NCBI RefSeq assembly: GCF_008119785.1
Contig: NZ_VSFA01000016.1
Coordinates: 1 to 64,000 of the forward strand
Source: Micromonospora sp. MP36
GTDB taxonomy: Bacteria > Actinomycetota > Actinomycetes > Mycobacteriales > Micromonosporaceae
Length of the DNA stretch: 64,000 bases
Direction: 5' to 3'
The translations under genes were made by a program, and so were the position numbers. The notes under the pieces are model-generated. The model made no database searches. It was not told the DNA's origin and worked only from the letters and a program-made list of their open reading frames with translations. Positions 9,233 through 17,053 of this stretch are shown here, one piece after another. Within the stretch, counting starts at the first letter, position 1. Each line of letters opens with the position of its first letter.

Positions 9233-10672
9233 GTGGAGCCGAGAGCCTTCTATGTCGCCGGTCGCCCCGCCCACGGCGAGGGCGAGCTGACCGTCACCCA
9301 CCCGTACGACGGCCGGACGGTCGGGCGTACCACCCTCGCCACGACCGACCAGGTCGAAGCCGCCGTCGCGGCAGCCGCCGGAGTGGCCGCGGCGGCCGCG
9401 GCCCTGCCCGCGCACGCGCGCGCGGCGGCCCTCGACCACATCTCCCGGCGGCTCGCCGAACGCGCCGACGAGGTCGCCGCATTGATCACCGCGGAGAACG
9501 GCAAGCCGGTCAAGTGGGCGAAGGCGGAGGTGGGCCGCGCGGTCTCCACGTTCCGGTGGGCCGCCGAGGAGGCGCGACGCTTCTCCGGCGAGCTGCAGCG
9601 CCTGGACACCGACCCGGCGGCGACCGGGCGGATCGCGCTGGTCCGGCGGGTGCCGAAGGGCCCTGTGCTGGGCATCGCGCCGTTCAACTTCCCGCTGAAC
9701 CTGGTCGCGCACAAGGTCGCCCCGGCCATCGCCGTCGGCGCGCCGATCGTCGTCAAGCCGGCCCCGGCCACCCCGCTGTCCGCGCTGCTGCTCGGCGAGA
9801 TCCTCGCCGAGACCGAGCTGCCCGAGGGGATGTTCTCGGTGCTGCCGCTGCCCAACGAACGCGCCGCCGAGCTGGTCGCCGACCCCCGGCTGCCGGTGGT
9901 GTCGTTCACCGGCTCCGGGCCGGTCGGCGCGGCCATCCGCCGGGCCGCCCCGGACAAGCACGTGACCCTCGAACTGGGCGGCAACGCGGCGGCGGTGATC
10001 TGCGAGGACTGGAGTTCCGACGAGGACCTGACCTTCGCCGCGCACCGGATCGCCACCTTCTCCAACTACCAGGCCGGCCAGTCGTGCATCGCCGTCCAGC
10101 GGGTGTACGTGCACGAATGGCTCTACGACGGCTTCTTGCCCCGGCTGGTCGCGTCGGTGGAGGCGCTGCGGACGGGGGACCCCACCTCCGAGCTGACCGA
10201 CGTCGGCCCGCTGGTCTCCGTCGCGGCCGCCGAGCGGGTCGAGGCGTGGGTGGACGAGGCGGTCGCCGCCGGCGCCACCATCGAGGTCGGCGGCCGGCGG
10301 GAGGGCGCGACCTACCCGCCGACCGTGCTGTCCGGCGTGCCGTCGACGGCCAAGGTCAGCGCGGAAGAGGTGTTCGGGCCGGTGCTGGTGGTCGCCCGGG
10401 TCGAGAGCGACGAGGCCGCGTTCGCCGCGGTCAACGACTCGCCGTACGGGTTGCAGGCTGGGGTTTTCACGCACAACCTGCAGACCGCCTTCCTGGCGTC
10501 CCGAACGCTGGAGGTCGGCGGGGTGATCGTGGGAGATGTGCCGTCCTACCGGGCCGACCAGATGCCGTACGGCGGGGTGAAGGGCTCCGGCGTCGGGCGG
10601 GAAGGGCTGCGCAGCGCCATGGAGGACTACACCGAGCCGCGCGTCATGGTGCTGACCGGGGTGGCGCTGTAG
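9233..10672 (+). CDS. Aldehyde dehydrogenase family protein
   Basis: This 479-residue ALDH has IAPFNFPLNL (Asn152), VTLELGGNAA (Glu247) and YQAGQSCIAVQR with nucleophile Cys285. FNFPLNLVAHKVAPA and the C-terminal YGGVKGSGVGREG place it with succinate-semialdehyde, lactaldehyde and non-phosphorylating glyceraldehyde-3-phosphate type enzymes rather than with ExaC or PatD. It is divergent from the putrescine/GABA pair, so a succinate-semialdehyde step after gabT is attractive but unproven. GTG 9233 is the only sensible start. An Ala-run at residues 45-60 is a high-GC feature, not a domain. Confidence 0.85.
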   Translation: MEPRAFYVAGRPAHGEGELTVTHPYDGRTVGRTTLATTDQVEAAVAAAAGVAAAAAALPAHARAAALDHISRRLAERADEVAALITAENGKPVKWAKAEVGRAVSTFRWAAEEARRFSGELQRLDTDPAATGRIALVRRVPKGPVLGIAPFNFPLNLVAHKVAPAIAVGAPIVVKPAPATPLSALLLGEILAETELPEGMFSVLPLPNERAAELVADPRLPVVSFTGSGPVGAAIRRAAPDKHVTLELGGNAAAVICEDWSSDEDLTFAAHRIATFSNYQAGQSCIAVQRVYVHEWLYDGFLPRLVASVEALRTGDPTSELTDVGPLVSVAAAERVEAWVDEAVAAGATIEVGGRREGATYPPTVLSGVPSTAKVSAEEVFGPVLVVARVESDEAAFAAVNDSPYGLQAGVFTHNLQTAFLASRTLEVGGVIVGDVPSYRADQMPYGGVKGSGVGREGLRSAMEDYTEPRVMVLTGVAL

Positions 10673-10716
10673 CTTCCACCGGTGGAGCGACAGCGCCGAT
10701 CCGGGCGGACGGACCG

Positions 10717-12678
10717 TCACTCCTCCGGCAGCGGGAACAACGCCAGATCGTTGCCGAGCATGCCCCAGGTTGACCTGCCGTTCGGGGTGAAGCTGAACAT
10801 CGGGTTGTTGTACCAGCCGCGCGGCACGTTGTCGTACAGAGTGGTGACCTCGCCGCCCGGGACGGTCGGCAACGCGGAGATGTCGTTCGTCCAGTGCACC
10901 CAGGAGAAGACCCGGCCCTTCACGCCGTTGAGCTGGCCGTAGCCGCCGAGGTCGCCCTCCATGACCACCGTGCGCGTGTGCAGGTCGTACGCGAACCAGG
11001 CGCCGCGCGGACGCCGGCCCACCGCGTACAGCAGGTTGCCGACCACGTACACACTCTCGTACGACTGCCAGTCCGGCTTGATCTCCTCGCGCCACAACAG
11101 CGTGCGGGTGACGACGTCCACCGCCGCCACCTGGGCCGTCTTGCGGAGCGGCCCGCTCGTGCCCTCGCCGTAGGTGTCGCCCACGATGTAGGCGGTGGTG
11201 CCCTGCACCACCACGTCCATCACGCTCTGCTCCGGCAGGAACTCCCGGTGCACGTCGAAGCTGCCGCTCGCCAGGTCGACGAAGGTCAGCGCGCCGGTGT
11301 GCTTCGTGGTCTGCGGGCTAGACGCGACGATCAGCTGGTTGCGCTTCTTGTCGAACTGGATGCGCTTGGTGCGCAGCTGCTCGTTACCGAGCAGCCCCAG
11401 TGGGCTGATCTCGAAGGTGTCCGGGTTGATCGCCACGAGCTGGGCGCTCGGGTAGAGGCCCGCGTACACCACGCCGGCCTTCCCCTCGGCCATCGCCTTG
11501 ACCTCGCCGTTGACGTCGAACCGTTCGCTGGTGCCGGCCTCCGGCCGGTGCACCGTCATCGCGTAGTGCCCGCCCACCCAGACGGTGTCGTAACTGTGCC
11601 GCATCATCGACTGGACGGTCTCCGGGTAGCCGAAGCCGCGGGTGGCGGTCTGCCACACGGTGACAGCACCGCCGGGGGTCGCCGTCCAGACGTGTCCCAG
11701 CCCGCTGACCCCCACCAGCCCGCCGCCGGGCAGCGGGGCGAGGAGCTGGTTCTCCACGTCCGCCAAGGGCTGGCCGACCTTGACCAGACCGTCAGCGGTC
11801 ACCTCGTAGAGGTTCGTGGTGAGCCGGCAGAGGGCGTACACCTTGCCGTCGCTGCCCACGGCGACCTGGTCGACGTAGCGGTCCTCAGCGGGAATGTCTC
11901 GGGAGACCCGCCCGGTGCCGTCACGGTTGACGGAGATGAGCTGCCGGCCACTGGCGACGTAGAGAACACCGTCGGAGACCGTCATGTCGAGGATGCCGAC
12001 CGGCGAGGCGCTGAGGTGCGCACTCAGGTCGGTCGCCGCGCCGCCCTGCTTCGGCCACATCAGCAGTCGGCCCGGCGCGGCCGAGCCGCCGTAGACGTAC
12101 TCGTCGTCGACGGCCACGGCCGCCGCGTACAGGGATGTCGAGATGCGACCGTACGTCTCGACCGTGGCGTCGGCCAGGCGGATCCGCTTGACCGTGCAGT
12201 CCGGGTACGTGCCGATGTAGAGGTGCTCGCCGTGCACCACCATGTCGTAGTACCAGGTGGTGGCGCCACCAGCCCGCGCCCAGGCGATCAGCTCCTTCGT
12301 CTGCGGGTCGTACCGGTAGACGTCCGCGCTGCCGGCCGGGCCGACATAGACGTAGCGCCCGTCGGTGGCCAGCTTTTGCCCGCCGCTGCTGGCGATGGCG
12401 AGATCCACGATGGCGTGGGTCTCGCCGGTGTGCACGTTGAACTCGCCCAGGCGCATCTTCCCCTCAGGAGTGTTGAACCGCGAGGTGATGAAGACGCGGT
12501 CGCCGATGACGGCGGCGCCGCGGACGGCCGCGGTCAAAGAGGCCGGACCGTAACTCGTCGGGGTGGGCGTCGTGGCGTTCTCGGCGGACGCGGGCAACAA
12601 TCCCAGGCTCTGCTCGGTTACCAGGGCTACGCCGGTGAGGGCGCTGCCAGCCAGGAACGATCGACGGCTGAGGGGCAT
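10717..12678 (-). CDS. Tat-exported beta-propeller (PQQ/WD-like) protein
   Basis: The 653-residue protein opens with a twin-arginine signal, PLSRRSFLAGSALTGVALV, and a probable cleavage after LLPASAEN. The rest is a series of beta-blade units such as DGRYVYVGPAGSADVYRYDP, VDDEYVYGGSAAPGRLLMW and KGRVFSWVHWTNDISALP, as in quinoprotein-like propellers. No catalytic residues are recognisable, so it may bind a carbohydrate or another exported ligand. ATG 12678 has GGAG five nt upstream, and this start sets the Arg-Arg pair at the expected place. The gene stands alone behind an operator-like palindrome. Confidence 0.75.
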   Translation of the reverse strand: MPLSRRSFLAGSALTGVALVTEQSLGLLPASAENATTPTPTSYGPASLTAAVRGAAVIGDRVFITSRFNTPEGKMRLGEFNVHTGETHAIVDLAIASSGGQKLATDGRYVYVGPAGSADVYRYDPQTKELIAWARAGGATTWYYDMVVHGEHLYIGTYPDCTVKRIRLADATVETYGRISTSLYAAAVAVDDEYVYGGSAAPGRLLMWPKQGGAATDLSAHLSASPVGILDMTVSDGVLYVASGRQLISVNRDGTGRVSRDIPAEDRYVDQVAVGSDGKVYALCRLTTNLYEVTADGLVKVGQPLADVENQLLAPLPGGGLVGVSGLGHVWTATPGGAVTVWQTATRGFGYPETVQSMMRHSYDTVWVGGHYAMTVHRPEAGTSERFDVNGEVKAMAEGKAGVVYAGLYPSAQLVAINPDTFEISPLGLLGNEQLRTKRIQFDKKRNQLIVASSPQTTKHTGALTFVDLASGSFDVHREFLPEQSVMDVVVQGTTAYIVGDTYGEGTSGPLRKTAQVAAVDVVTRTLLWREEIKPDWQSYESVYVVGNLLYAVGRRPRGAWFAYDLHTRTVVMEGDLGGYGQLNGVKGRVFSWVHWTNDISALPTVPGGEVTTLYDNVPRGWYNNPMFSFTPNGRSTWGMLGNDLALFPLPEE

Positions 12679-12723
12679 GGCGTCTCCATTCGTCGGCCTG
12701 GTTACGGTCAGGACCCTAATTAG

Positions 12724-12738
12724 CGCCAACGATTGGCG
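12724..12738 (-). promoter_or_regulatory. LacI-type operator candidate upstream of the beta-propeller gene
   Basis: CGCCAA-CGA-TTGGCG is a perfect palindrome of 6-bp arms with 3 bp between, about 46 bp before the ATG at 12678. On the minus strand it lies between TTGACG and TAGGGT (18-bp spacing), a plausible -35/-10 pair. A bound repressor would therefore block the promoter. No regulator gene is adjacent. The assignment to LacI-like repressors is inference. Confidence 0.45.
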
Positions 12739-12858
12739 TCAAGGTATTCGGGGCGGCGGTCGATGCGGTGGGCGGACCTGTCCGGTCGACCGAAGTTGTC
12801 ATCTCCAGGGCCTCGGCAGGCCGGTCACCGGCCGAGGCTCAGCAGCCCGGTGCTCGAA

Positions 12859-12880
12859 CCCGGCGGTCCTTTCCGCCGGG
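12859..12880 (-). terminator. Terminator of a truncated minus-strand gene
   Basis: CCCGGCGG (12859-12866) and CCGCCGGG (12873-12880) form a perfect 8-bp stem with a 6-nt loop. It sits one base beyond the stop codon at 12882-12884 of the minus-strand remnant. Its position supports that stop as the true 3' end of a former gene. A second palindrome, GGCCGGT-C-ACCGGCC, lies at about 12819-12833. Confidence 0.55.
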
Positions 12881-12881
12881 C

Positions 12882-13019
12882 TCACCAGGTGCCGTCGTCG
12901 CGCACCCGGGCCGGGGAGCGGCCCAGCAGCAGGGTGGTCAGGGCTGCGTCGATGTCCGGGCCGAGGAACCACTCGCCGGCTTGGTCGAGCGCGAAGGTCA
13001 GTCTGAAGTTGCGGCCCCC
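12882..13019 (-). pseudogene. C-terminal remnant of an unrecognised gene
   Basis: A minus-strand frame ending in TGA at 12882 encodes about 45 coding-like residues. It includes NFRLTFALDQAGEWFLGPD, then a helix, and ends SPARVRDDGTW. Upstream the frame stays open but has no credible start, and it quickly runs antisense into the YbaB-like gene at 13079. The body of the gene therefore appears lost. A terminator hairpin follows the stop. The fold cannot be named. Its place beside a YbaB/WXG-like pair suggests a relic of a type VII or toxin/immunity locus (inference). Confidence 0.45.
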
Positions 13020-13078
13020 ACGAGTTCCGTGGCGCCCGGTATGGTCAGCCCTACCGACGGTAACGGAGAGGGGCGGCG

Positions 13079-13483
13079 GTGGCGGAGAGCGCGGACCGGG
13101 CCGCGAACCGTGCGATGCGGGCGCGGTTCGACGAGGTCTACGGCCAGTGCCAGCGATTTCGGTCCGAATTGGACGGACTCCCGACCGGGCTGGCCGAACT
13201 GCGGGTGACCGAGCGCCCTGACGACGGCCAGGTGACCACGGTGGTCGGGGCCCGGGGCGAGCTGATCAGCGTCGGCTTGGCACCGTCGGTCTTCTACGAT
13301 CGGGACGCCAAGGCGTTGAGCAGGAAGATCACCGACACCGTCCTGCGGGCGTCCGCTGCGGCCACCGCGATCCGGGAACTGGTCGCCGGCTACCTGTCGC
13401 CGGGCTCGCCGTCGGTGGAGTTCCTGCGTACCAACGACTTCGGCGCGCTGCTCGGCCGGGCGGACGCCGTCCTCTCGCGTTGA
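13079..13483 (+). CDS. YbaB/EbfC-like small protein
   Basis: This 134-residue protein begins with a charged helix ([20 protein letters not shown]). A beta segment follows, [20 protein letters not shown], and then a second helix. The layout fits the YbaB/EbfC nucleoid-associated fold seen in actinobacterial proteins encoded beside WXG100-type genes. It probably forms dimers; DNA binding is unproven. A GTG start is used. The stop overlaps the TTG start of the next gene (TTGA at 13480-13483), which implies coupled expression. Confidence 0.6.
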   Translation: MAESADRAANRAMRARFDEVYGQCQRFRSELDGLPTGLAELRVTERPDDGQVTTVVGARGELISVGLAPSVFYDRDAKALSRKITDTVLRASAAATAIRELVAGYLSPGSPSVEFLRTNDFGALLGRADAVLSR

Positions 13484-14295
13484 GACTGATCACGGTGGCG
13501 GAGGGGCAGATCTGGCTGGACCCGGAGCGGTCCCGCCGCGGCGGTGCCGACCTGACCCCCGCCGGCGAGGCGGTCAGCGCCTCCCGGCGGGAGGCCGGCC
13601 AAGCGAGTGCGCAGCTGCCGTGGGGTCGGGACGACATCGATGCCGCCTTCGAGAAGCACTACCGCGGCTACGAGGAGACGCTGCTGCGCGCCTGGGAGAT
13701 GTTGGGCCGCTCCCTCGAAGGACTGGGCGCCGACGTCGTTGACACCGACCGGACCAGTGCCCGTCAACTCGGCGAGATGCCGTACCGGCAGCACACCCCG
13801 CACCGGCATGTGCACCTGCTTGGAGAGTCCACGACGCTTCGCCGGGCGGGCGGCATCTCGTTTCCGGGCAGCGCGCCGACTCCCGATGCGAACGACGTGC
13901 GGCGGGCGCATCTCGAAGCACACACCGAGCGGATATCGGCCGGCCTCTTCGTTCGGGACGCGATCGCCGCGAGCACGAACTTCGACCAGGTTTTCGCTGC
14001 GGGCGTTACCCCGGTCGAGTTGGCGCACCACTCCGACGCGGCGGCCCTCGGGCGGCTGGCGCCGGAGCTGGACGACGCGGCGGCCGGCGACGTGGCGCGG
14101 CTGTTCGCCGACCCACGGATCCAACGGATGCTCGACGAGGCCTGGGAGGCGCCGCCGCGCGACGAACCACTGCTGGCCGAGACGCTGGTACGGCAGTTGA
14201 CGCAGCGGCCCCACCTGGTCCGGATGATCCTAGCGACGCCCGAACTGGCCGACTCGCTGACCGCCCGGGCGCTGCACCATCTGGCCACCCACTGA
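13480..14295 (+). CDS. WXG100-like N-terminal protein of unknown function, possibly a truncated toxin carrier
   Basis: The 271-residue protein starts with a helical region containing [20 protein letters not shown] and [20 protein letters not shown]. It has the spacing of ESX/WXG100-type hairpin domains. A Pro/His-rich linker follows, then helical blocks ending [20 protein letters not shown]. In related large actinobacterial proteins that I recall, a similar block is followed by more linker and a C-terminal effector domain; here the protein simply ends. It may be a truncated polymorphic toxin or a complete short form. The TTG start overlaps the YbaB-like stop; GTG 13495 is an alternative. Confidence 0.5.
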   Translation: MRLITVAEGQIWLDPERSRRGGADLTPAGEAVSASRREAGQASAQLPWGRDDIDAAFEKHYRGYEETLLRAWEMLGRSLEGLGADVVDTDRTSARQLGEMPYRQHTPHRHVHLLGESTTLRRAGGISFPGSAPTPDANDVRRAHLEAHTERISAGLFVRDAIAASTNFDQVFAAGVTPVELAHHSDAAALGRLAPELDDAAAGDVARLFADPRIQRMLDEAWEAPPRDEPLLAETLVRQLTQRPHLVRMILATPELADSLTARALHHLATH

Positions 14296-14404
14296 GTGAG
14301 CGTCCAGAAACTCGGGTCACCAGTCGCCGGCGCCGGGTGGGCCAGCAACGGACGGCAGGGACACGAGAGCTGGGGCCCGGGGCTGATCCGCTGGCTACGG
14401 TGAG

Positions 14405-14575
14405 GTGGTGACGGGTACGCGCAAGGCCGCCCTCTGGGCGACAGGGATCGTGCTGGGGCTGGTGATCGGGCTGCTCACCATCGGTGGCGCCGGGGGCATC
14501 GCCATGGGCATCGGGATCGGGCTGGCCTTCGGCATCGCGTTCACCGGCGTTGGCCGGAAGTCCGACCGGTCGTGA
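14405..14575 (+). CDS. Small glycine-rich membrane protein
   Basis: A 56-codon frame, too short for most gene callers, reads VVTGTRKAALWATGIVLGL, then GGAGGIAMGIGIGLAFGIAF, ending GRKSDRS. It has two hydrophobic glycine-zipper segments joined by a short turn and a basic C-terminus, so it should sit in the membrane as a hairpin. Its TGA overlaps the GTG start of the endonuclease V gene (GTGA at 14572-14575), which supports real translation. GTG codons at 14405 and 14408 are equally possible. No function is known to me. Confidence 0.65.
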   Translation: MVTGTRKAALWATGIVLGLVIGLLTIGGAGGIAMGIGIGLAFGIAFTGVGRKSDRS

Positions 14576-15258
14576 CGGCCGGAGGCACCCCGTACGTGCC
14601 GCCCGGCGACGTCGCGGAGGCGCTGCGCGTACAGGAGGAGTTGCGGTCGCGGGTGGACCTGGTCGGGCCGGGTCCGACCGCGCCCACGACGGTGGCCGGC
14701 CTCGACGTCGCGTACGCGGAGAGCGGTGACCGGCTCGCGGCGGCCGTGACGGTGCTGGACGCCGGCACCCTGACCGTGGTCGACGAGGCGGTCAGCGTGG
14801 GCCGGCCCGCCTTCGGGTACGTGCCGGGGCTGTTCGCCTTCCGCGAGCTGCCCGCGCTGCTGGAGGCCCTGGACCGGCTCACCGTCCGCCCCGACCTGCT
14901 GGTATGCGACGGGCACGGGTTGGCGCACCCGCGCCGGTTCGGGCTGGCCTGCCACCTCGGCCTGGTCACCGGGCTCCCGGCGATCGGCGTGGGCAAGACC
15001 CCGCTGGTCGGCGAGTGGGACGAGCCCAGCCCGGAGCGGGGCGCTTGGACGCCCTTGCGCGACGCCGGTGAGGTGGTCGGCCGGGTGCTGCGTACCCGGG
15101 ACGGGGTGAAGCCGGTCTTCGTCAGCGTCGGTCATCGGATGAGCCTGGACAACGCGGTCGACCGGGTGCTCGCCTTGACGCCGAGCTACCGGCTGCCGGA
15201 GACCACCCGCACCGCCGACCGGCTGTGCCGGCGCGCGCTGGCCGCCGCCCTCGCCTGA
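14572..15258 (+). CDS. nfi: Endonuclease V
   Basis: This 228-residue protein has the endonuclease V signature. It shows AGLDVAY with metal ligand Asp45, YVPGLFAFRELP with Glu92, CDGHGLAHPRRFG with Asp113, then GVGKTPLVG and FVSVGHRMSLDNAV with the late His. The enzyme nicks DNA or RNA one nucleotide 3' of deoxyinosine or inosine and repairs nitrosative or deamination damage. Length is normal for the family. The start overlaps the small membrane protein gene. The first unit of a 19-bp tandem repeat begins inside the stop codon. Confidence 0.92.
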   Translation: MTAGGTPYVPPGDVAEALRVQEELRSRVDLVGPGPTAPTTVAGLDVAYAESGDRLAAAVTVLDAGTLTVVDEAVSVGRPAFGYVPGLFAFRELPALLEALDRLTVRPDLLVCDGHGLAHPRRFGLACHLGLVTGLPAIGVGKTPLVGEWDEPSPERGAWTPLRDAGEVVGRVLRTRDGVKPVFVSVGHRMSLDNAVDRVLALTPSYRLPETTRTADRLCRRALAAALA

Positions 15259-15389
15259 CCAGCGCTGATCGGGTCGACCAGCGCTGATCGGGCCGGCCAC
15301 CGCTGACCGAGTCGACCAGCGTCGAGTGGGCCGGCCAGCGTTGATCGGGCCGGCCACCGCCGACCGAGTCGGCCAGCGCCGGCCGGCTG
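15257..15389. repeat. Seven tandem 19-bp repeats with a 57-bp higher-order period
   Basis: Seven consecutive units of exactly 19 bp begin at 15257, 15276, 15295, 15314, 15333, 15352 and 15371. The first is GACCAGCGCTGATCGGGTC. Units 2 and 5 match best, as do units 3 and 6 (GGCCACCGCTGACCGAGTC-like), so the array is built of 57-bp triplets plus one unit. It starts in the nfi stop codon and is not coding on the + strand. The stretch 15390-15600 after it holds nothing I can identify. Confidence 0.85.
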
Positions 15390-15627
15390 CGACGCACTCG
15401 CCGGATCGATCGCCGATCAGCGGCGACGCACGCAGGCGACCGCCCGCCGTTGCCCGGACCGGCTACCGGCGGGCCGCCCTGATCAGCAGACGTCGAACAT
15501 GGAGGGGCTGGCGGAGGCGGCCGGGGTGTCGCGGCGCACATGTGGCGCGCTTGATGGGCGGGTGCTGGTCAGGGGCGGTAGTAACCTACCGGCGGACCCG
15601 GTCCGGGGTGGAAACGGTGAGGTGGAG

Positions 15628-16632
15628 ATGTCGGTGAGGCGGCATGCGGCGCGACTGGCCATGGTCGGCGTGATGCTGGGCGGCCTGGGCGCCGTCGGCG
15701 CGTCTCCGGCTCTGGCTGACGGCGACCGGGTGGAGTTGCGCGCCGCGGACAGCTTCAAGGTCGGGGGATCGCCCGGCACGGTGGCCGTCGAGGTGCGCAA
15801 GCGTACCGACGGCTGTGTGTTGCTGCGGACCGCGTTGGGCCTGCGGCTCGACGGCCTCGCGGCCAACCAGGTCCAGGTGCAGGTCAACTATGACGGGCGC
15901 TGGTGGCCGGTGCCGGTCTCTGGTGGCGGCGGTACGGTGCGCACGTCGTCCACGTCCCCGGCCAAGCCGAGCCTGTGCAAGGGCAAGGAGATCACGGTCC
16001 GTTACCGGGTCGCCTTCCTGAACGGCGCGCGTGGCGGGCGGTTGAGCGTCGTCGGTGAGGCGAGCACCGCGGCCGGCCGGGAGCTTGGCAGGGCGGCCGA
16101 CGAGGCCCGGGTGGTGGGCGGGGCGGCGGCCGTGACGCCGTCCCCGACGCCGTCCCGGAAGCCCTCCCCGACCGCCACGCCGAGCGCCGCGACGACCCCG
16201 CCGGGGGCCGACGGCGGGACCGCCGCGGTGGCCGCGCTCGCCCCGACCGTCGGATCCAGCGCCGCGGCCGCCGACTCGTCCTCCGGAGGTTCCCCGATCA
16301 TGTGGTTCGGCATCGCACTGGTGCTCGTCGGTGTCGCCCTTATCGTGCTGCTGGTGCGCCGCAACCGGGCGGAGAAGGTCGACGAGCGGGTGGGCGATCA
16401 CCCGCCGGTCCCGCTGCCGCGCAGCGCCGGCACCACGTACCGGTCCGGGGCTCCGACCGGCCAGGTGTACGGGCAGCAGCCGGCCACCCCCACCGTCTAC
16501 GGCGGGCCCGCGTCGCCCCGCCCGACGGGCAACGTGTACGGCGCCTCCGTCGCTGGCGACCGCCCGGGCGGGGAACCGCCGGCGCCGGCCGCTGGCGACG
16601 CCACCACGGTGCTGCCCCGCCCGCCCCGCTGA
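15628..16632 (+). CDS. Secreted/membrane-anchored envelope protein with Tyr-Gly-rich cytoplasmic tail
   Basis: The protein has 334 residues in five parts. Residues 1-35 are a signal peptide (VRRHAARLAMVGVMLGG to ALADGD). An extracellular beta-rich domain follows with one Cys pair (TDGCVLLRT, KPSLCKGKE). Then come a Pro/Thr/Ser-rich stalk (VTPSPTPSRKPSPTATPS), one membrane helix (IMWFGIALVLVGVALIVLLV) and a basic tail with three VYG motifs. The layout resembles actinobacterial LPXTG-less wall-spanning proteins. ATG 15628 has GTGAGG six nt upstream; the frame is open to 15499 but lacks a better start. The function is unknown. Confidence 0.7.
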   Translation: MSVRRHAARLAMVGVMLGGLGAVGASPALADGDRVELRAADSFKVGGSPGTVAVEVRKRTDGCVLLRTALGLRLDGLAANQVQVQVNYDGRWWPVPVSGGGGTVRTSSTSPAKPSLCKGKEITVRYRVAFLNGARGGRLSVVGEASTAAGRELGRAADEARVVGGAAAVTPSPTPSRKPSPTATPSAATTPPGADGGTAAVAALAPTVGSSAAAADSSSGGSPIMWFGIALVLVGVALIVLLVRRNRAEKVDERVGDHPPVPLPRSAGTTYRSGAPTGQVYGQQPATPTVYGGPASPRPTGNVYGASVAGDRPGGEPPAPAAGDATTVLPRPPR

Positions 16633-16840
16633 GCGCGAGCCTGGCCGCCCGCCGGGGGTTACGGTGACGGTGTGTGGTGGCGACCGGACCGGTGTCGCCG
16701 CCGCGGCGGCCGGTGGGCGTCAACGGTGCCGAGATGATCTCGCGCAGTGGCGCGGTGCCGGCACAGGTTCGCCGATAAGATCGCGTGCGCCGGACGGCAC
16801 CGCCGACCGGTGAGACCGCATACGTGGAAGGAGCCGCGCC

Positions 16841-17053
16841 GTGGCCCTGGACCCGCAGTTGCTCGAGATTCTCGCCTGCCCGGACACGCACCACGCACCG
16901 CTCGACTACGACCCGCAGGCGCAGACGCTGACCTGTACGGAGTGCGGTCGGATCTTCGAGGTCCGCGACGACGTGCCGGTGCTGCTGCTGGACGAGGCGC
17001 GCGGCGGGCCCGCGGGCGACGACGCGCGTGGCGGCTCGGGGTCGCAGCGGTGA
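16841..17053 (+). CDS. Trm112-like zinc-ribbon protein
   Basis: This 70-residue protein reads LLEILACPDTHHAPLDYD, then LTCTECGRIFEVRDDVPVLL, the short zinc-ribbon layout of Trm112/YcaR proteins. In bacteria these are stand-alone partners for methyltransferases or uncharacterised enzymes. It has a GTG start with AAGGAG upstream. Its TGA overlaps the ATG of the SIS-domain gene (TGATG), so it is the first gene of a coupled pair. The tail past residue 55 is low-complexity. About 210 bp upstream is non-coding, with TAAGAT at 16776-16781 as a possible -10 box. Confidence 0.8.
   Translation: MALDPQLLEILACPDTHHAPLDYDPQAQTLTCTECGRIFEVRDDVPVLLLDEARGGPAGDDARGGSGSQR

Noticed and set aside
9092..11095. 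Upstream extension of the aminobutyraldehyde dehydrogenase frame
   Set aside because: The frame runs antisense through another ALDH gene; the ATG at 9091 with its binding site is the clear start.
15257..15389. CRISPR array
   Set aside because: The 19-bp units are contiguous without spacers and no cas gene is present.
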